DNA from: Xanthomonas floridensis
GTDB taxonomy: Bacteria > Pseudomonadota > Gammaproteobacteria > Xanthomonadales > Xanthomonadaceae
Assembly (NCBI RefSeq): GCF_001642575.1
Contig: NZ_LXNG01000022.1
Coordinates: 1 to 64,000 of the forward strand
Direction of reading: 5' to 3'
DNA length: 64,000 nt
Shown here: one piece after another, positions 20,066 through 29,516 of the stretch
Layout of the letters: each line of letters starts with the position of its first letter
How positions within the stretch are numbered: the first letter of the stretch is position 1
Translations under genes and position numbers: made by a program
Notes under the pieces: generated by a model
Database searches by the model: none
Seen by the model: the letters and a program-made list of their open reading frames with translations, nothing else
Told to the model about the DNA's origin: nothing

Positions 20066-20827
20066 TCAGATTTTCACTGGCTCGGTGGTCCGCGCTTCGT
20101 CCACCAACGGGCGCAAGTCGGGATCGAGTGCGACACGCTCATCGAACACGAAGCAGCGGCCGTCGTAGCCCTCGCCGCCGACTTCTTCGAAATAGCCCAA
20201 AATCCCGCCCTCCAGTTGCAGCACGTTGTCCATGCCATCGGCCTGCATCCAGACAGCGGCCTTTTCGCAGCGGATGCCACCCGTGCAGAAGCTCACCACC
20301 GTGGCGTCGGCCAAGGCGGCGCGGTGCGGCTCCAGCGCGGCAGGCAGGTCGGTGAACTTGTCGATCGGCAGGGTCAATGCGCCACGAAAGGTGCCGTAGG
20401 CCACTTCCTGCGCATTGCGCGTGTCCAGCAGTACCAGCGGGCGTCCCCGGTCGTCCTGCCCGTTGCGCAGCCACTGCTGCAGCACCGCAGGCGTCACCGC
20501 AGGCGCGCGGCCCTGCAGCGGCGAGGCGTCGTCGCGGCGGAAGCTGATGATCTCCGGCTTCACCTTGACCTTGAGCCGTGCGAACGGCTGCTGCGCGCTC
20601 TGGCTGTACTTGATGCGCATCTGCGCAAAGCGCGGGTCGGCTTGCAGCCATTGATAGAACGCCTGGACCTGGTCCGCTTCGCCCGCCAGAAACAGGTTGA
20701 TGCCTTCCTCCGCGATCAGCACAGACCCCTTCAGTTCCTGCTGCTGTGCCTGCGCCAGCACGCTGTCGGCCAGATGCTGCGGGCCGTGAATGGGAACGAA
20801 TTGATAAGCCGCGGTGTTGGTGATCAT
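20066..20827 (-). CDS. trhO: Rhodanese-domain tRNA uridine hydroxylase TrhO (YceA family)
   Basis: The protein is 253 aa. The N-terminal domain (about 5-95) reads KGSVLIAEEGINLFLAGE, typical of the TrhO/YceA/UPF0176 family. A rhodanese domain (about 110-215) carries active-loop Cys181 in SFCTGGIRCEKA, with a second Cys187. TrhO is proposed to catalyse prephenate-independent 5-hydroxylation of U34 in tRNA. The protein is shorter than E. coli YceA (350 aa) because the C-terminal cysteine-rich extension is absent; many gammaproteobacterial members are this short. It is monocistronic. Confidence 0.85.
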   Translation of the reverse strand: MITNTAAYQFVPIHGPQHLADSVLAQAQQQELKGSVLIAEEGINLFLAGEADQVQAFYQWLQADPRFAQMRIKYSQSAQQPFARLKVKVKPEIISFRRDDASPLQGRAPAVTPAVLQQWLRNGQDDRGRPLVLLDTRNAQEVAYGTFRGALTLPIDKFTDLPAALEPHRAALADATVVSFCTGGIRCEKAAVWMQADGMDNVLQLEGGILGYFEEVGGEGYDGRCFVFDERVALDPDLRPLVDEARTTEPVKI

Positions 20828-20981
20828 CCGGCTATTTTAAAGCGCCTGCCCCCGGGGAGCGAGCGCTTGCCAGTCAGTTGCCCCGATCAGACCTGATTGC
20901 GCCTGCTGCTGCACGCCATTGCGCACCCGGGTGCGGGACGAAGCTATCGACCCGGGACACCGACGCTACAGCTGGCGGCGG

Positions 20982-21347
20982 TCAGCCGCGCAGCAGCAGG
21001 AACGGCAGCAACACCAGGGATGCGACGATCAGCATGCCCAGCAACGTGACGATTACGAACACCGGGCGCTTGCGCAGCAATGCACCGAAGGTTTCTGCCG
21101 TGCCCGCGGCAATGGCTTCCTGGCGCTGTGCACGGGCAATCGCGCCGCGCTGGGCCTGATAGGCATCCAGCACCGCCTTGGCACGCGGATAGTCGGCGTC
21201 GTCACCGAGCCAGATACCGCCTGCGGAAATGCCCCAGTTGCTGGGCCGGGTTTCATAGACCTGCACAAGATGCTCGCGCAGCAACGCCCGCACCTCGTCG
21301 GCTTCGTCATCGGGAACATTGCGCAGGTTGAGCAGCAGCTTGGCCAT
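20982..21347 (-). CDS. Small membrane protein, DUF6164-like
   Basis: This 121-aa protein has a soluble N-terminal part (KLLLNLRNVPDDEADEVRALL, NWGISAGGIWLGDDADYPRA), like small signal-transducing PII-like DUF2007/DUF6164 domains, and one C-terminal membrane helix (about 96-119, PVFVIVTLLGMLIVASLVLLP). No function is established. It is divergent from the FKBP lipoprotein gene with only 47 bp between them. Confidence 0.7.
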   Translation of the reverse strand: MAKLLLNLRNVPDDEADEVRALLREHLVQVYETRPSNWGISAGGIWLGDDADYPRAKAVLDAYQAQRGAIARAQRQEAIAAGTAETFGALLRKRPVFVIVTLLGMLIVASLVLLPFLLLRG

Positions 21348-21394
21348 GGGGCGATGATAACGGGAGCCAGGTGCGATAATGGCCGTCTTCCTTC

Positions 21395-21838
21395 ATGGAC
21401 ATGCCCATGCGCCTTGTGCTGACGCTCTGTGCCGCCCTGCTGCTTGCCAGCTGTGCGCCTGCCCTGCCGCCCTCCGGTGGCACCATCGCCAGCTTCGAGC
21501 GGATCGACCGCACTGCCGGTACCGGCGCGGAAGCTACGCCCGGTTCCCTGATGACAGTGCATTACACCGGCTGGCTGTACGACGAAAAGGCCACCGACAA
21601 ACACGGCAAGAAGTTCGATAGCTCGCTGGATCGCGCCGAACCGTTCCAGTTCGTGCTGGGTGGCCGCCAGGTGATCCGCGGCTGGGACGATGGCGTGGCC
21701 GGTATGCGCGTGGGCGGCAAGCGCACCTTGATGATCCCGCCGGACTACGGCTACGGCGACAACGGCGCAGGCGGAGTCATACCGCCGGGCGCATCGCTGG
21801 TGTTCGATGTGGAATTGCTCGGCGTGCAACCGCGCTGA
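21395..21838 (+). CDS. FKBP-type peptidyl-prolyl isomerase lipoprotein
   Basis: This 147-aa protein has a signal peptide with lipobox LASC (Cys20) and a single FKBP domain (about 35-145) containing [43 protein letters not shown] and [14 protein letters not shown]. It is expected to catalyse proline isomerisation in the periplasm, anchored to a membrane. ATG 21407 (MRLVLTL) is an alternative start. It lies 11 bp before the flavoprotein gene, so the two are probably cotranscribed. Confidence 0.9.
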   Translation: MDMPMRLVLTLCAALLLASCAPALPPSGGTIASFERIDRTAGTGAEATPGSLMTVHYTGWLYDEKATDKHGKKFDSSLDRAEPFQFVLGGRQVIRGWDDGVAGMRVGGKRTLMIPPDYGYGDNGAGGVIPPGASLVFDVELLGVQPR

Positions 21839-21849
21839 GTGCGAGAACG

Positions 21850-23112
21850 ATGATGGATGCGAGCAGACCGCGGCTGGCGGTCATTGGCGGCGGGCCTGCA
21901 GGATTGATGGCTGCCGAAGTGGCGTGCGCTGCCGGGATCGCCGTGGATCTGTACGAGGCCAAAGGTTCGGTGGGGCGCAAATTCCTGATCGCCGGCAAGG
22001 GTGGGCTCAATCTCACCCACTCCGATCCGATGCCACTGTTCGCCCAGCGCTACCGTGAGCGCACGCCAGCGGTGGCGACGTGGCTGCAGGAGTTCGATGC
22101 CGACGCATTGCGTGCCTGGGCGCGCGAGCTGGGCGTGGAGACCTATGTCGGCAGCTCCGGGCGGGTGTTTCCGATCGATCGCAAGGCCGCGCCCTTGCTG
22201 CGCGGCTGGGTGCGCAGGCTCAAGGATCAGGGCGTCACCTTTCATGTCCAGCATCGCTGGCTGGGATGGAGCGCTGACGGTGCGCTGCGATTTTCCACAC
22301 CCGCCGGCACTCTCGATCGCCAGGCGGATGCAACGGTGCTGGCACTGGGTGGCGGCAGTTGGCCGCAGCTCGGCTCCGATGGTGCCTGGCAGGCACCACT
22401 GCAGCAGCATGGCATCGCCGTGCGCCCCTTGGTGCCGGCCAACTGCGGCTTCGATCTCGACTGGAGTGCGCACTTCGCGCAACGGCATGCCGGCGCACCG
22501 CTCAAACCGGTGGTCGCGCATTGGCGCGACAGCGCAGGCGTGCAGCACGCGCTGCAAGGCGAATGCGTGATCACTGAAACCGGGATCGAGGGCAGCTTGA
22601 TCTATGCGATCGCGGCCGAGCTGCGCACGCAGATCGAGACGCATGGCGTGGCGGAACTGGCACTGGATCTGCTACCCGACCGTTCGCCAGAGCGCGTTGA
22701 CACCGAGTTGGCCAGGTCGCGCAAGGGGCGCAGTTTCAGCGAACATCTGCGCCGCCAGGTCGGCATCGAGGGCGTCAAGGCCGCGCTGGTCTACGAACTG
22801 CTCGGCAAACAGGCCGGCGACGATGCAGCGTTGGTGGCACGCACGCTCAAGCAATTGCCGCTGCGCCTGCTGCGGCCGCGCCCGCTCGCAGAGGCGATCA
22901 GCTCGGCCGGTGGCGTGGCACTGGAAGCACTGGACGCGCAGTTGATGGCGCTGGCCCGCCCCGGCGTGTTCTGCGCTGGCGAAATGCTGGACTGGGAAGC
23001 ACCGACCGGCGGCTACCTGCTGACCGCCTGCTTCGCCAGCGGGCGTCGCGCTGCGTTTGGTGCGATGCAGTGGCTAAGGCAGCACGGCAATCGAGTTACA
23101 GCCGATCACTGA
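21850..23112 (+). CDS. HI0933-family FAD-dependent oxidoreductase (TIGR03862 type)
   Basis: The 420-aa protein has an N-terminal FAD-binding GGGPAGLMAAE motif (about 13-23), then GRKFLIAGKGGLNLTHS, which marks the HI0933/YhiN/BaiN group, and a C-terminal FAD-contacting GVFCAGEMLDWEAPTGGYLL. Members are flavoproteins with mostly unknown substrates; BaiN of gut bacteria reduces bile acids. The stop overlaps by 17 bp the 3' end of the convergent UDP-sugar dehydrogenase gene. Family certain, substrate unknown. Confidence 0.88.
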   Translation: MMDASRPRLAVIGGGPAGLMAAEVACAAGIAVDLYEAKGSVGRKFLIAGKGGLNLTHSDPMPLFAQRYRERTPAVATWLQEFDADALRAWARELGVETYVGSSGRVFPIDRKAAPLLRGWVRRLKDQGVTFHVQHRWLGWSADGALRFSTPAGTLDRQADATVLALGGGSWPQLGSDGAWQAPLQQHGIAVRPLVPANCGFDLDWSAHFAQRHAGAPLKPVVAHWRDSAGVQHALQGECVITETGIEGSLIYAIAAELRTQIETHGVAELALDLLPDRSPERVDTELARSRKGRSFSEHLRRQVGIEGVKAALVYELLGKQAGDDAALVARTLKQLPLRLLRPRPLAEAISSAGGVALEALDAQLMALARPGVFCAGEMLDWEAPTGGYLLTACFASGRRAAFGAMQWLRQHGNRVTADH

Positions 23113-24388
23113 CGGCCACGCGCGGCCACACCGATTTGACGTCGTAGACCACCGCACCCGGCTTGCCCAGTGCAGCAATGCGCTGGGCGTCGTAGTCGCG
23201 ATACTGCGCATGCGCCACCGCCAGCACGACCGCGTCGTAGACGCCCTCCTCCGGGCCTTCGCATAACTGCACGCCGGCATGCAGCAGCGCCTCTGCAGGG
23301 TCGGCCCAGGGATCGCAGGTGTCGACCTGCACGCCGGCTGCCTGCAGCAACTGCACCAGCTCCAGCGCACGGCTGTTGCGCAGGTCCGGGCAGTTTTCCT
23401 TGAAGGTGGCACCCAATACCAGCACCCTCGCCTGCGCGAGCGCAACGCCGCGCATCGCCAGCATGCCGCAGACCCGCTCGGCCACGTGCCGGCCCACGCG
23501 ATTGTTGACTTGCCGCGCGGTGTGGATGAGGTCGGGGTGGTAGCCCACGCTTTCGGATTTGTGCATCAGGTAGTACGGGTCCACCCCGATACAATGCCCG
23601 CCGACCAGGCCGGGGCGGAACGGCAGGAAATTCCATTTGGTGCCTGCCGCTTCCAGGACATCGAGCGTGTCGATACCGAGCTTGTCGAAGATCAACGCCA
23701 GCTCGTTGACCAGCGCGATGTTGACGTCGCGCTGGATGTTTTCCACCACCTTGGCCGCTTCGGCCACCCGCATCGACGACGCGCGCCAGGTGCCGGCAGT
23801 GATGATGCTGGTATACAGCGCATCGACTGCATCGGCCGCCTGCGGCGTGGAGCCGGACGTGATCTTGCGGATATCGCGTAGCCGGCGTTGCCGGTCGCCC
23901 GGATTGACCCGCTCCGGACTGTAGCCACAGAAAAAATCGGTGTTGAACCGCAGGCCGGACACCGCTTCCAGCAACGGCACGCAGACTTCTTCGGTGGTGC
24001 CCGGATAGACGGTCGATTCGTAGATGACCAGAGCGCCCGGCTTGAGCGCGGCAGCGATCAACGTGGTGGCGCTGCGCAACGGTTCCAGATCCGGCTGTTC
24101 GAAACTGTCGATCGGCGTGGGCACGGTGACGATAAAGATGCTGCACGTCGACAGGTCCTCCGCCGCCGCGCTATAGCGCAGCTGAGTGGCCGCAGCCAGT
24201 TCGCCATCGTCCAGTTCCAGCGTGGCATCGTGCCCTTCGCGCAACTGCGCAACCCGCTGCGCATCGATGTCGAACCCCAGGGTGTCGCGCTGCTCGCCGA
24301 ACGCAACGGCCAGTGGCAGGCCGACATAGCCCAGTCCGATGACGGCGATGCGTGCGTGCTGCGGTTGGACAAGCGTGGTGCCGGACAT
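23096..24388 (-). CDS. tviB: Nucleotide-sugar dehydrogenase, TviB/WbpA-like
   Basis: This 430-aa protein has an NAD-binding Rossmann motif (VIGLGYVGLPLAVAF, from about residue 16), the central UDP-glucose/GDP-mannose dehydrogenase domain, and catalytic Cys266 in GGHCIGVDPYYL. SVGYHPDLIHTARQVNN and the overall pattern are nearest to TviB/VipA-type enzymes, which oxidise UDP-GlcNAc or UDP-GalNAc to uronic acids for capsule or O-antigen. The start at 24388 has GAGGAA just upstream. No other polysaccharide gene is adjacent, so the end product is unknown. The family is certain; the UDP-HexNAc specificity is inferred. Confidence 0.85.
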   Translation of the reverse strand: MSGTTLVQPQHARIAVIGLGYVGLPLAVAFGEQRDTLGFDIDAQRVAQLREGHDATLELDDGELAAATQLRYSAAAEDLSTCSIFIVTVPTPIDSFEQPDLEPLRSATTLIAAALKPGALVIYESTVYPGTTEEVCVPLLEAVSGLRFNTDFFCGYSPERVNPGDRQRRLRDIRKITSGSTPQAADAVDALYTSIITAGTWRASSMRVAEAAKVVENIQRDVNIALVNELALIFDKLGIDTLDVLEAAGTKWNFLPFRPGLVGGHCIGVDPYYLMHKSESVGYHPDLIHTARQVNNRVGRHVAERVCGMLAMRGVALAQARVLVLGATFKENCPDLRNSRALELVQLLQAAGVQVDTCDPWADPAEALLHAGVQLCEGPEEGVYDAVVLAVAHAQYRDYDAQRIAALGKPGAVVYDVKSVWPRVAVSDRL

Positions 24389-24528
24389 GCAATTCCTCGG
24401 GATCGCGCGATCGGTCGCCGCGCAGCTGTGCGGCGGCAGCATAGCGCACGCGGGATTTGGACCGGCAGTGGGCGCGATCTTCGTCTGGAGATTCACAATC
24501 GCCGCACAATCAGGCACGCTATCGCCAT

Positions 24529-24612
24529 GCCCGGGTGGCGAAATTGGTAGACGCAAGGGACTTAAAATCCCTCAGCTGTGAGGCTATGCGGGTTCGACCC
24601 CCGCCCCGGGCA
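24529..24612 (+). tRNA. tRNA-Leu(UAA)
   Basis: The acceptor stem GCCCGGG/CCCGGGC, D-loop GGTAGACGC, anticodon loop CTTAAAA (anticodon TAA), a class II variable arm and T-loop TTCGACC are all present. The CCA end is not encoded (cactcc follows). Confidence 0.95.
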
Positions 24613-25140
24613 CACTCCACCGCAGCACACGCCTGCTGCTGCACCGGATGACGTGAGGCTACCGTCATCCGATGGCAGACCGAGTTGACTTCGCAACACC
24701 TCAACGTGACGTGCTTTCACTGTCTGCAGCAGTCGCCGCTCATCTCATGCTAAAGCAGGCCATAGGGCGATGAGCTGCGTTGGCAGTCTGTCAATCGGCG
24801 CCACCCGCTGTCGCAGTCATCCACTTCACAAGTGTCGGCGTCACGCTCGGTGAGTACCCATCGAACCCGAATGGCAGCCACGATCCAGTCGAGGCAGAAA
24901 CCGGCTATCGCTATTCGGTATGCATCGGCATCGCTGATGCAAGGCCGCACACCGATATATCCGGGAGAGATTGCTTATGGGCACACGGGTGCGGAGAGCT
25001 GCACTACCGCAATGCGTTGCCGCGTAGGCGGCTGCAACTCCACATCAGGCAGCGCCCACTACGCCACCGCTAGAAAATACTTGCCGAAGCGCCTCACCCA
25101 AGCGCGTCGCGGTGCATATCAAGACAAGCAGATACAAATG
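24613..25140. other. 528-bp gap after tRNA-Leu
   Basis: No supported gene. An 8-bp inverted repeat (GGATGACG/CGTCATCC, about 24647-24671) lies about 35 bp after the tRNA and could help end its transcription, although no T run follows. Short frames in the rest have no family resemblance. Confidence 0.4.
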
Positions 25141-25173
25141 AAAAACCCTGGATATCGTCTGATATCCAGGGTT
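25141..25173 (-). terminator. Terminator of the leftward tRNA/pgsA/uvrC transcript
   Basis: A 13-bp stem (25144-25156 pairing with 25161-25173, containing CCCTGGATATC) has a 4-base loop. On the minus strand it is followed by a T run. It lies 6 bp beyond the last tRNA-Gly. Confidence 0.85.
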
Positions 25174-25179
25174 CGAATT

Positions 25180-25255
<76 letters not shown>

Positions 25256-25336
25256 GTGGAGCAAAATTGTACAGCTTGTCACCTCGTTGCGCTAGTCCTG
25301 TCATCGTTGCCGATGCGAAAAACTGCGCATGCGATG

Positions 25337-25410
25337 TGGAGGCCTGGGCCGGAATTGAACCGGCGTACGCGGATTTGCAGTCCGCTGCATAACCACTCTA
25401 CCACCAGGCC
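25337..25410 (-). tRNA. tRNA-Cys(GCA)
   Basis: This 74-nt gene on the minus strand has encoded CCA, acceptor stem GGCCTGG, anticodon loop CTGCAAA (GCA), and T-loop TTCAATT. It sits between two identical tRNA-Gly genes. Confidence 0.97.
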
Positions 25411-25477
25411 GAAACATCAAACCCAAGGCATCCTGCCTTGAAACAACGAGACCCCGACACGGGGCCTTGTCTAACAC

Positions 25478-25553
<76 letters not shown>

Positions 25554-25589
25554 TTGGGAGGCGAAATTCTACAGCGAACAGCATAGGTG

Positions 25590-26222
25590 TCAACTGTTGC
25601 TTTCGATTTTCTTCGGTTTGTTGCTGATCGCCGCTTTTTCGTCGGCGCGCAGGCTTGGCCACGCCGCCTGCAGGTACTGGAATCCCGACCACAGCGTCAG
25701 TAGCGCGGCGATTGCCAGCGTCCAGTAACCGGCACGGAAGATCAGGTTGCCCAGCCAGATTTCGTGCGTAGGCATTTGCCCTGGCGTCACCGAATACAGC
25801 AGGCAGAGCAACGCCACCATTTGCGCGGTGGTCTTGACCTTGCCGATCACCGCCACGCGCACCTTGGCACGCTGCCCGATCTCGGCCATCCACTCACGCA
25901 ACGCGGAGACCGCGATTTCTCGCCCCACGATGACTGCCGCCCAAAACGCCATCCACGGCGTAGGGTGGCCCTGCACGATCAGGAACAGTGCCACTGCCAC
26001 CATCAGCTTGTCGGCCACCGGGTCCAGGAAGGCGCCGAACGCGGAGTACTGGTGATAGCGGCGTGCCACCCAGCCATCCAGCCAGTCGGTGATGGCGGCC
26101 AACGCGAAGACGCCGGCGGATGCGAAATTCGTCCAGGTGTATGGCAGGTAGAACACCACGACCAACACCGGGATCATCAGGATCCTCAGCAGTGTCAGCC
26201 ACGTGGGGATGGTCAACTTCAT
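25590..26222 (-). CDS. pgsA: CDP-diacylglycerol-glycerol-3-phosphate 3-phosphatidyltransferase
   Basis: This 210-aa protein has four or more membrane segments and the CDP-alcohol phosphotransferase signature, split across DWLDGWVARR and FGAFLDPVADKLM (the DG, AR, D, D residues are all present). It makes phosphatidylglycerol phosphate, the committed step to PG and cardiolipin. Its ATG overlaps the uvrC stop codon (TAATG), indicating translational coupling; the uvrC-pgsA pairing is widespread in gammaproteobacteria. The tail ISNKPKKIESNS is polar. Confidence 0.95.
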   Translation of the reverse strand: MKLTIPTWLTLLRILMIPVLVVVFYLPYTWTNFASAGVFALAAITDWLDGWVARRYHQYSAFGAFLDPVADKLMVAVALFLIVQGHPTPWMAFWAAVIVGREIAVSALREWMAEIGQRAKVRVAVIGKVKTTAQMVALLCLLYSVTPGQMPTHEIWLGNLIFRAGYWTLAIAALLTLWSGFQYLQAAWPSLRADEKAAISNKPKKIESNS

Positions 26223-28078
26223 TACGGGCTCGACTCGCCTGGCGCATCGGGAAGCGCCAGCCCGTGCAGGTTAGCGTAGATTCGCGCGGCGAGTGCGGCA
26301 TTGACCCCATCCACGCGGGCAATCTCGGCTTCGCCAGCGGCCTTGAGACCGACCAGACCACCGAAATGCTTGAGCAGGCTGGCCCGTCGCCGTGGCCCGA
26401 TACCGGGAATATCCTCGAGCTTGCTGGTCATGCGCGCCTTCTGGCGGCGCCCGCGGTGCCCGGTGATCGCAAAGCGGTGCGCTTCGTCACGCACCTGCTG
26501 GATGAACTGCAGCGCCGGCGATGCGGCGCCCGGGCGAAGCTCACGGCCATCGGCCATGATCAGCGCCTCGTGCCCTGCCCTGCGTTCCTCGCCCTTGGCT
26601 ACGCCGACCAGCAACACGTTCTCCACGCCCAGGTCTGCCAGCGCGGCCTGCGCCTGGGCCAGCTGCCCGGCGCCGCCGTCGATCAGCAGGACGTCGGGCA
26701 GCACGCCGTTTTCTTCCACCGCGCGTCGGAAGCGCCGTTCGATCGCCTGGCGCATGGCAGCGTAATCGTCGCCCGGGGTAATGCCGGAAATATTGAAGCG
26801 CCGGTACTGCCCACGCACCGGGCCACTGGCATCGAACACCACGCACGAGGCGACCGTGGCTTCGCCCATGGTGTGACTGATGTCGAAGCACTCCACGCGC
26901 TTGACCGGCTCGGCAAGGCCCAGCATTTCGCGCAAGGCTTCGCTGCGCGCGTGCTGCGCGCTCTGGCTGGTGAGCTCGGTCACCAGGGTCAGCTGCGCGT
27001 TGCGCGTGGCCAACAGCAGATAGCCGGCGCGCTCGCCGCGCACGTTCCACTTCAGCGCCACCTTGTGCTCGGCTGCGGCGCTGAGTGCGGCTTCGATCAG
27101 CTCGGCGTCAGGGATTTCGCGGTCCAGCAGGATCTCGCGCGGTGGCGAATGTTCGGCGTAGTACTGCGACACGAACGCGGCCAGGATTTCGTCGGCACTG
27201 TCTTCGCCGTTGGTCTTGGGGAAGAACGAACGCGTGCCCAAATTGCGGCCATCGCGAAAACTCAGCAACAGCACGCAGGCCTGGCTGGATTGCGTGGCGC
27301 AGGCCAGCACGTCCAGATCGGCGGCGCGGCCGTCGACGTACTGGCGGTTCTGCATGCTGCGCAGCGACGACAACAGATCGCGCAGGCGGGCGGCACGCTC
27401 GAATTCGAGCGCTTCGCTGGCCTGCTGCATCGACTGCATGATCTCTTCGCCGAGCTGGTCGCTCTTGCCTTCGAGAAACATCGTGGCGCGTCGCACCGAC
27501 TCGGCGTAGTCGGGCGCGGCCACCAGGTCCACGCACGGACCGCTGCAGCGGCCGATCTGGTACTGCAGGCAGGGCCGCGAGCGATTGCGGAACACGCTGT
27601 CTTCGCAGCTGCGCAGCTTGAACAGCTTGTGCATCAGGCTCAGCGTCTCGCGCACCCCGGTCACGCCGGTATAGGGGCCGAAATAGCGCCCCTGCACCGC
27701 ACGCGGGCCACGATGCAGCGCAATCCGCGGCCAGTCTTCGCGTGTCAGCAACACATACGGGTAGCTCTTGTCGTCGCGCAGCGACACGTTGTAGCGCGGC
27801 GACAGGGACTTGATCAGCTGGTTTTCCAGCAGCAGCGCTTCGGCTTCGCTGCGGGTCACGGTGACATCCATGCGCGCGACCTGCGACAGCATCGAGGTCA
27901 GCCGCGCATTCTTCGGCGTGCCGTTGAAATAGCTGCCCACGCGCTTGCGCAGCGCGCCGGCCTTGCCGACATACAGCAGCGTGTCGTCGGCCGCGTACAT
28001 GCGGTACACGCCGGGCGCGGTACTCAGTTGCGCAGCAAACGCCTTCCCATCGAAATCGGCTTTGGGCCTTGCGTTCAT
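26222..28078 (-). CDS. uvrC: Excinuclease ABC subunit C
   Basis: The 618-aa protein has a GIY-YIG nuclease domain (about 18-95, GVYRMYAADDTLLYVGKA), a UvrBC-interacting UVR segment (about 205-240), the RNase H-like second nuclease domain (FDISHTMGEATVASCVVFD, LLIDGGAGQL) and C-terminal helix-hairpin-helix motifs (LEDIPGIGPRRRASLLKHFGG). UvrC makes both incisions in nucleotide excision repair. The start at 28078 matches the family; upstream frame is not conserved. Its ATG overlaps the stop of the upstream thioredoxin/NHL gene by 4 bp. Confidence 0.97.
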   Translation of the reverse strand: MNARPKADFDGKAFAAQLSTAPGVYRMYAADDTLLYVGKAGALRKRVGSYFNGTPKNARLTSMLSQVARMDVTVTRSEAEALLLENQLIKSLSPRYNVSLRDDKSYPYVLLTREDWPRIALHRGPRAVQGRYFGPYTGVTGVRETLSLMHKLFKLRSCEDSVFRNRSRPCLQYQIGRCSGPCVDLVAAPDYAESVRRATMFLEGKSDQLGEEIMQSMQQASEALEFERAARLRDLLSSLRSMQNRQYVDGRAADLDVLACATQSSQACVLLLSFRDGRNLGTRSFFPKTNGEDSADEILAAFVSQYYAEHSPPREILLDREIPDAELIEAALSAAAEHKVALKWNVRGERAGYLLLATRNAQLTLVTELTSQSAQHARSEALREMLGLAEPVKRVECFDISHTMGEATVASCVVFDASGPVRGQYRRFNISGITPGDDYAAMRQAIERRFRRAVEENGVLPDVLLIDGGAGQLAQAQAALADLGVENVLLVGVAKGEERRAGHEALIMADGRELRPGAASPALQFIQQVRDEAHRFAITGHRGRRQKARMTSKLEDIPGIGPRRRASLLKHFGGLVGLKAAGEAEIARVDGVNAALAARIYANLHGLALPDAPGESSP

Positions 28079-29493
28079 TCGTCTATCGCAACATCGCTCA
28101 ATGCGCCGCTGGCCAGGTCGTAACGCAGGATGGCGTGGGCGTCGGTTTCTGCAATCCACACCGCACCTGCCGCAACCGCCAGCCCGGCCGGACCATGCAG
28201 CCGCCGTGGCAGCTCCACCGTGGTCAGTTCGCCACCGCCCAGGCGCAGGCAACGCAGCCGGCCATTACCGGTGTCGGCGATCCACAGCAAGGGTGAGTCG
28301 GCGGCCAGCGCGATGGCCTGCGGGAACTGCAGCTGCGCGGTGCCGCGCGGCCCGTCCTGATCACCGAACTGCCAGATGCCCTGCCCGCCGACCAGGGTCT
28401 GCACCAGATCGCCACGCAGCTGCATGGTGCGAATCGATGAGCCCAGCCCGTCGCAGACATAGGCCACCTGCTGGACCGCCGCCAGGCCGGCCGGCTGCGC
28501 GAAAGCTGCCAGATGCCCGCTGCCATCACGGAGTTCGAGTGCACCGGTACCGGCACGTGCGCTCAGCGCGGCACGCCCCAGGTCGTAGCTCCAGATGCGG
28601 TTGTCGCCGGCCATGGCGATCAACACCTGGTTGTCGGCAATCGCCAGCCCCTGCGGGTAGTTGAGTGCGGAGGCGCCGGCGAAGGCCAGCGGACCTTCCA
28701 CCGGGTCGCCGGCGCGACCCGTGCCACACAAGGTATCCACCTGCCCGCTGCCCAGGTTGATACGGCGCAGTGCATGGTTGCCGGTGTCGGCGACGTACAA
28801 CTGGTCGCGCTCCAGCGCCAGCCCCTGCGGGCGGCGGAAGGCAGCTTCGCCGATGCGGCCATCGATGAGATCGGCATTGCCGTGCCCGAACTGCCGCAGC
28901 ACGCGCCCGCTGTGGGTGCATTCCAGTACACGATGGTGCCCGGTGTCGGCAATGTACAGCCGGTCCTCGGTGGCGGCCAAGCCGGTGGGAAACCGCAATG
29001 CCAGGCGCGGCTCGGGTTCGCGCTCGGGCACGCCTTGCAGGTCGGCGTCGGACGGCTGCTGCTGGCCGTCGCACAAGGCGGCCAGGGCCTTGTCCAGATC
29101 GCCGGTGACGCCGACCAGCCGCTGGCGCTCGCGGCCATGCGCGTCGAGCAGCACCAGTGTCGGCCAGGATTCGATACCGAACCGGCGCCAGGTTTCCCAG
29201 TCCTTGTCGAGCAGGATCGGCGCGCTGACGCCGTGCCCACGCAGTTGCTTGAGCGAGCGCTGCGGCAGGCGCTCGCTGTCGAAGCGCGGCACCTGCACCA
29301 CGATCACCTGCAGGCGCCCGGGGCTGCGCGCCTGCCACTGCGCAAGCTCGGCCAGGCGTTCGGCGCACCACACCGAGCTGGCGTTGACGAACGCCAGCAC
29401 CAGCGCACGGCCGCGATGCTCCTGCAAGGTGGAGGGCCTGGCGTTGAGCCAGGTGGGAAATTCCGGCAGTTCCTGGGTGAGCTGGGCAGTCAT
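28075..29493 (-). CDS. Thioredoxin-fold and NHL-repeat protein
   Basis: The 472-aa protein has an N-terminal thioredoxin/AhpC-type fold (about 20-140; RALVLAFVNASSVWCAERLAE, RRFGIESWPTLVLLDAHGRE) in which the usual CxxC is reduced to a single Cys. A beta-propeller of about five NHL repeats follows (LYIADTGHHRVLE, LYVADTGNHALRRI, LWIADTGNGRLRCL). This is the architecture of the NHLRC2 family. No signal peptide is present, so it is probably cytosolic. Biochemical role unknown. It overlaps uvrC by ATGA, so their translation is coupled. Confidence 0.88.
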   Translation of the reverse strand: MTAQLTQELPEFPTWLNARPSTLQEHRGRALVLAFVNASSVWCAERLAELAQWQARSPGRLQVIVVQVPRFDSERLPQRSLKQLRGHGVSAPILLDKDWETWRRFGIESWPTLVLLDAHGRERQRLVGVTGDLDKALAALCDGQQQPSDADLQGVPEREPEPRLALRFPTGLAATEDRLYIADTGHHRVLECTHSGRVLRQFGHGNADLIDGRIGEAAFRRPQGLALERDQLYVADTGNHALRRINLGSGQVDTLCGTGRAGDPVEGPLAFAGASALNYPQGLAIADNQVLIAMAGDNRIWSYDLGRAALSARAGTGALELRDGSGHLAAFAQPAGLAAVQQVAYVCDGLGSSIRTMQLRGDLVQTLVGGQGIWQFGDQDGPRGTAQLQFPQAIALAADSPLLWIADTGNGRLRCLRLGGGELTTVELPRRLHGPAGLAVAAGAVWIAETDAHAILRYDLASGALSDVAIDE

Positions 29494-29516
29494 GGCGTAA
29501 TTATGCCCAAGCGTGA

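Noticed and set aside
24780..25073. A 97-codon frame between tRNA-Leu and the tRNA-Gly terminator
   Set aside because: No start signal, no family resemblance, unusual composition; treated as intergenic.
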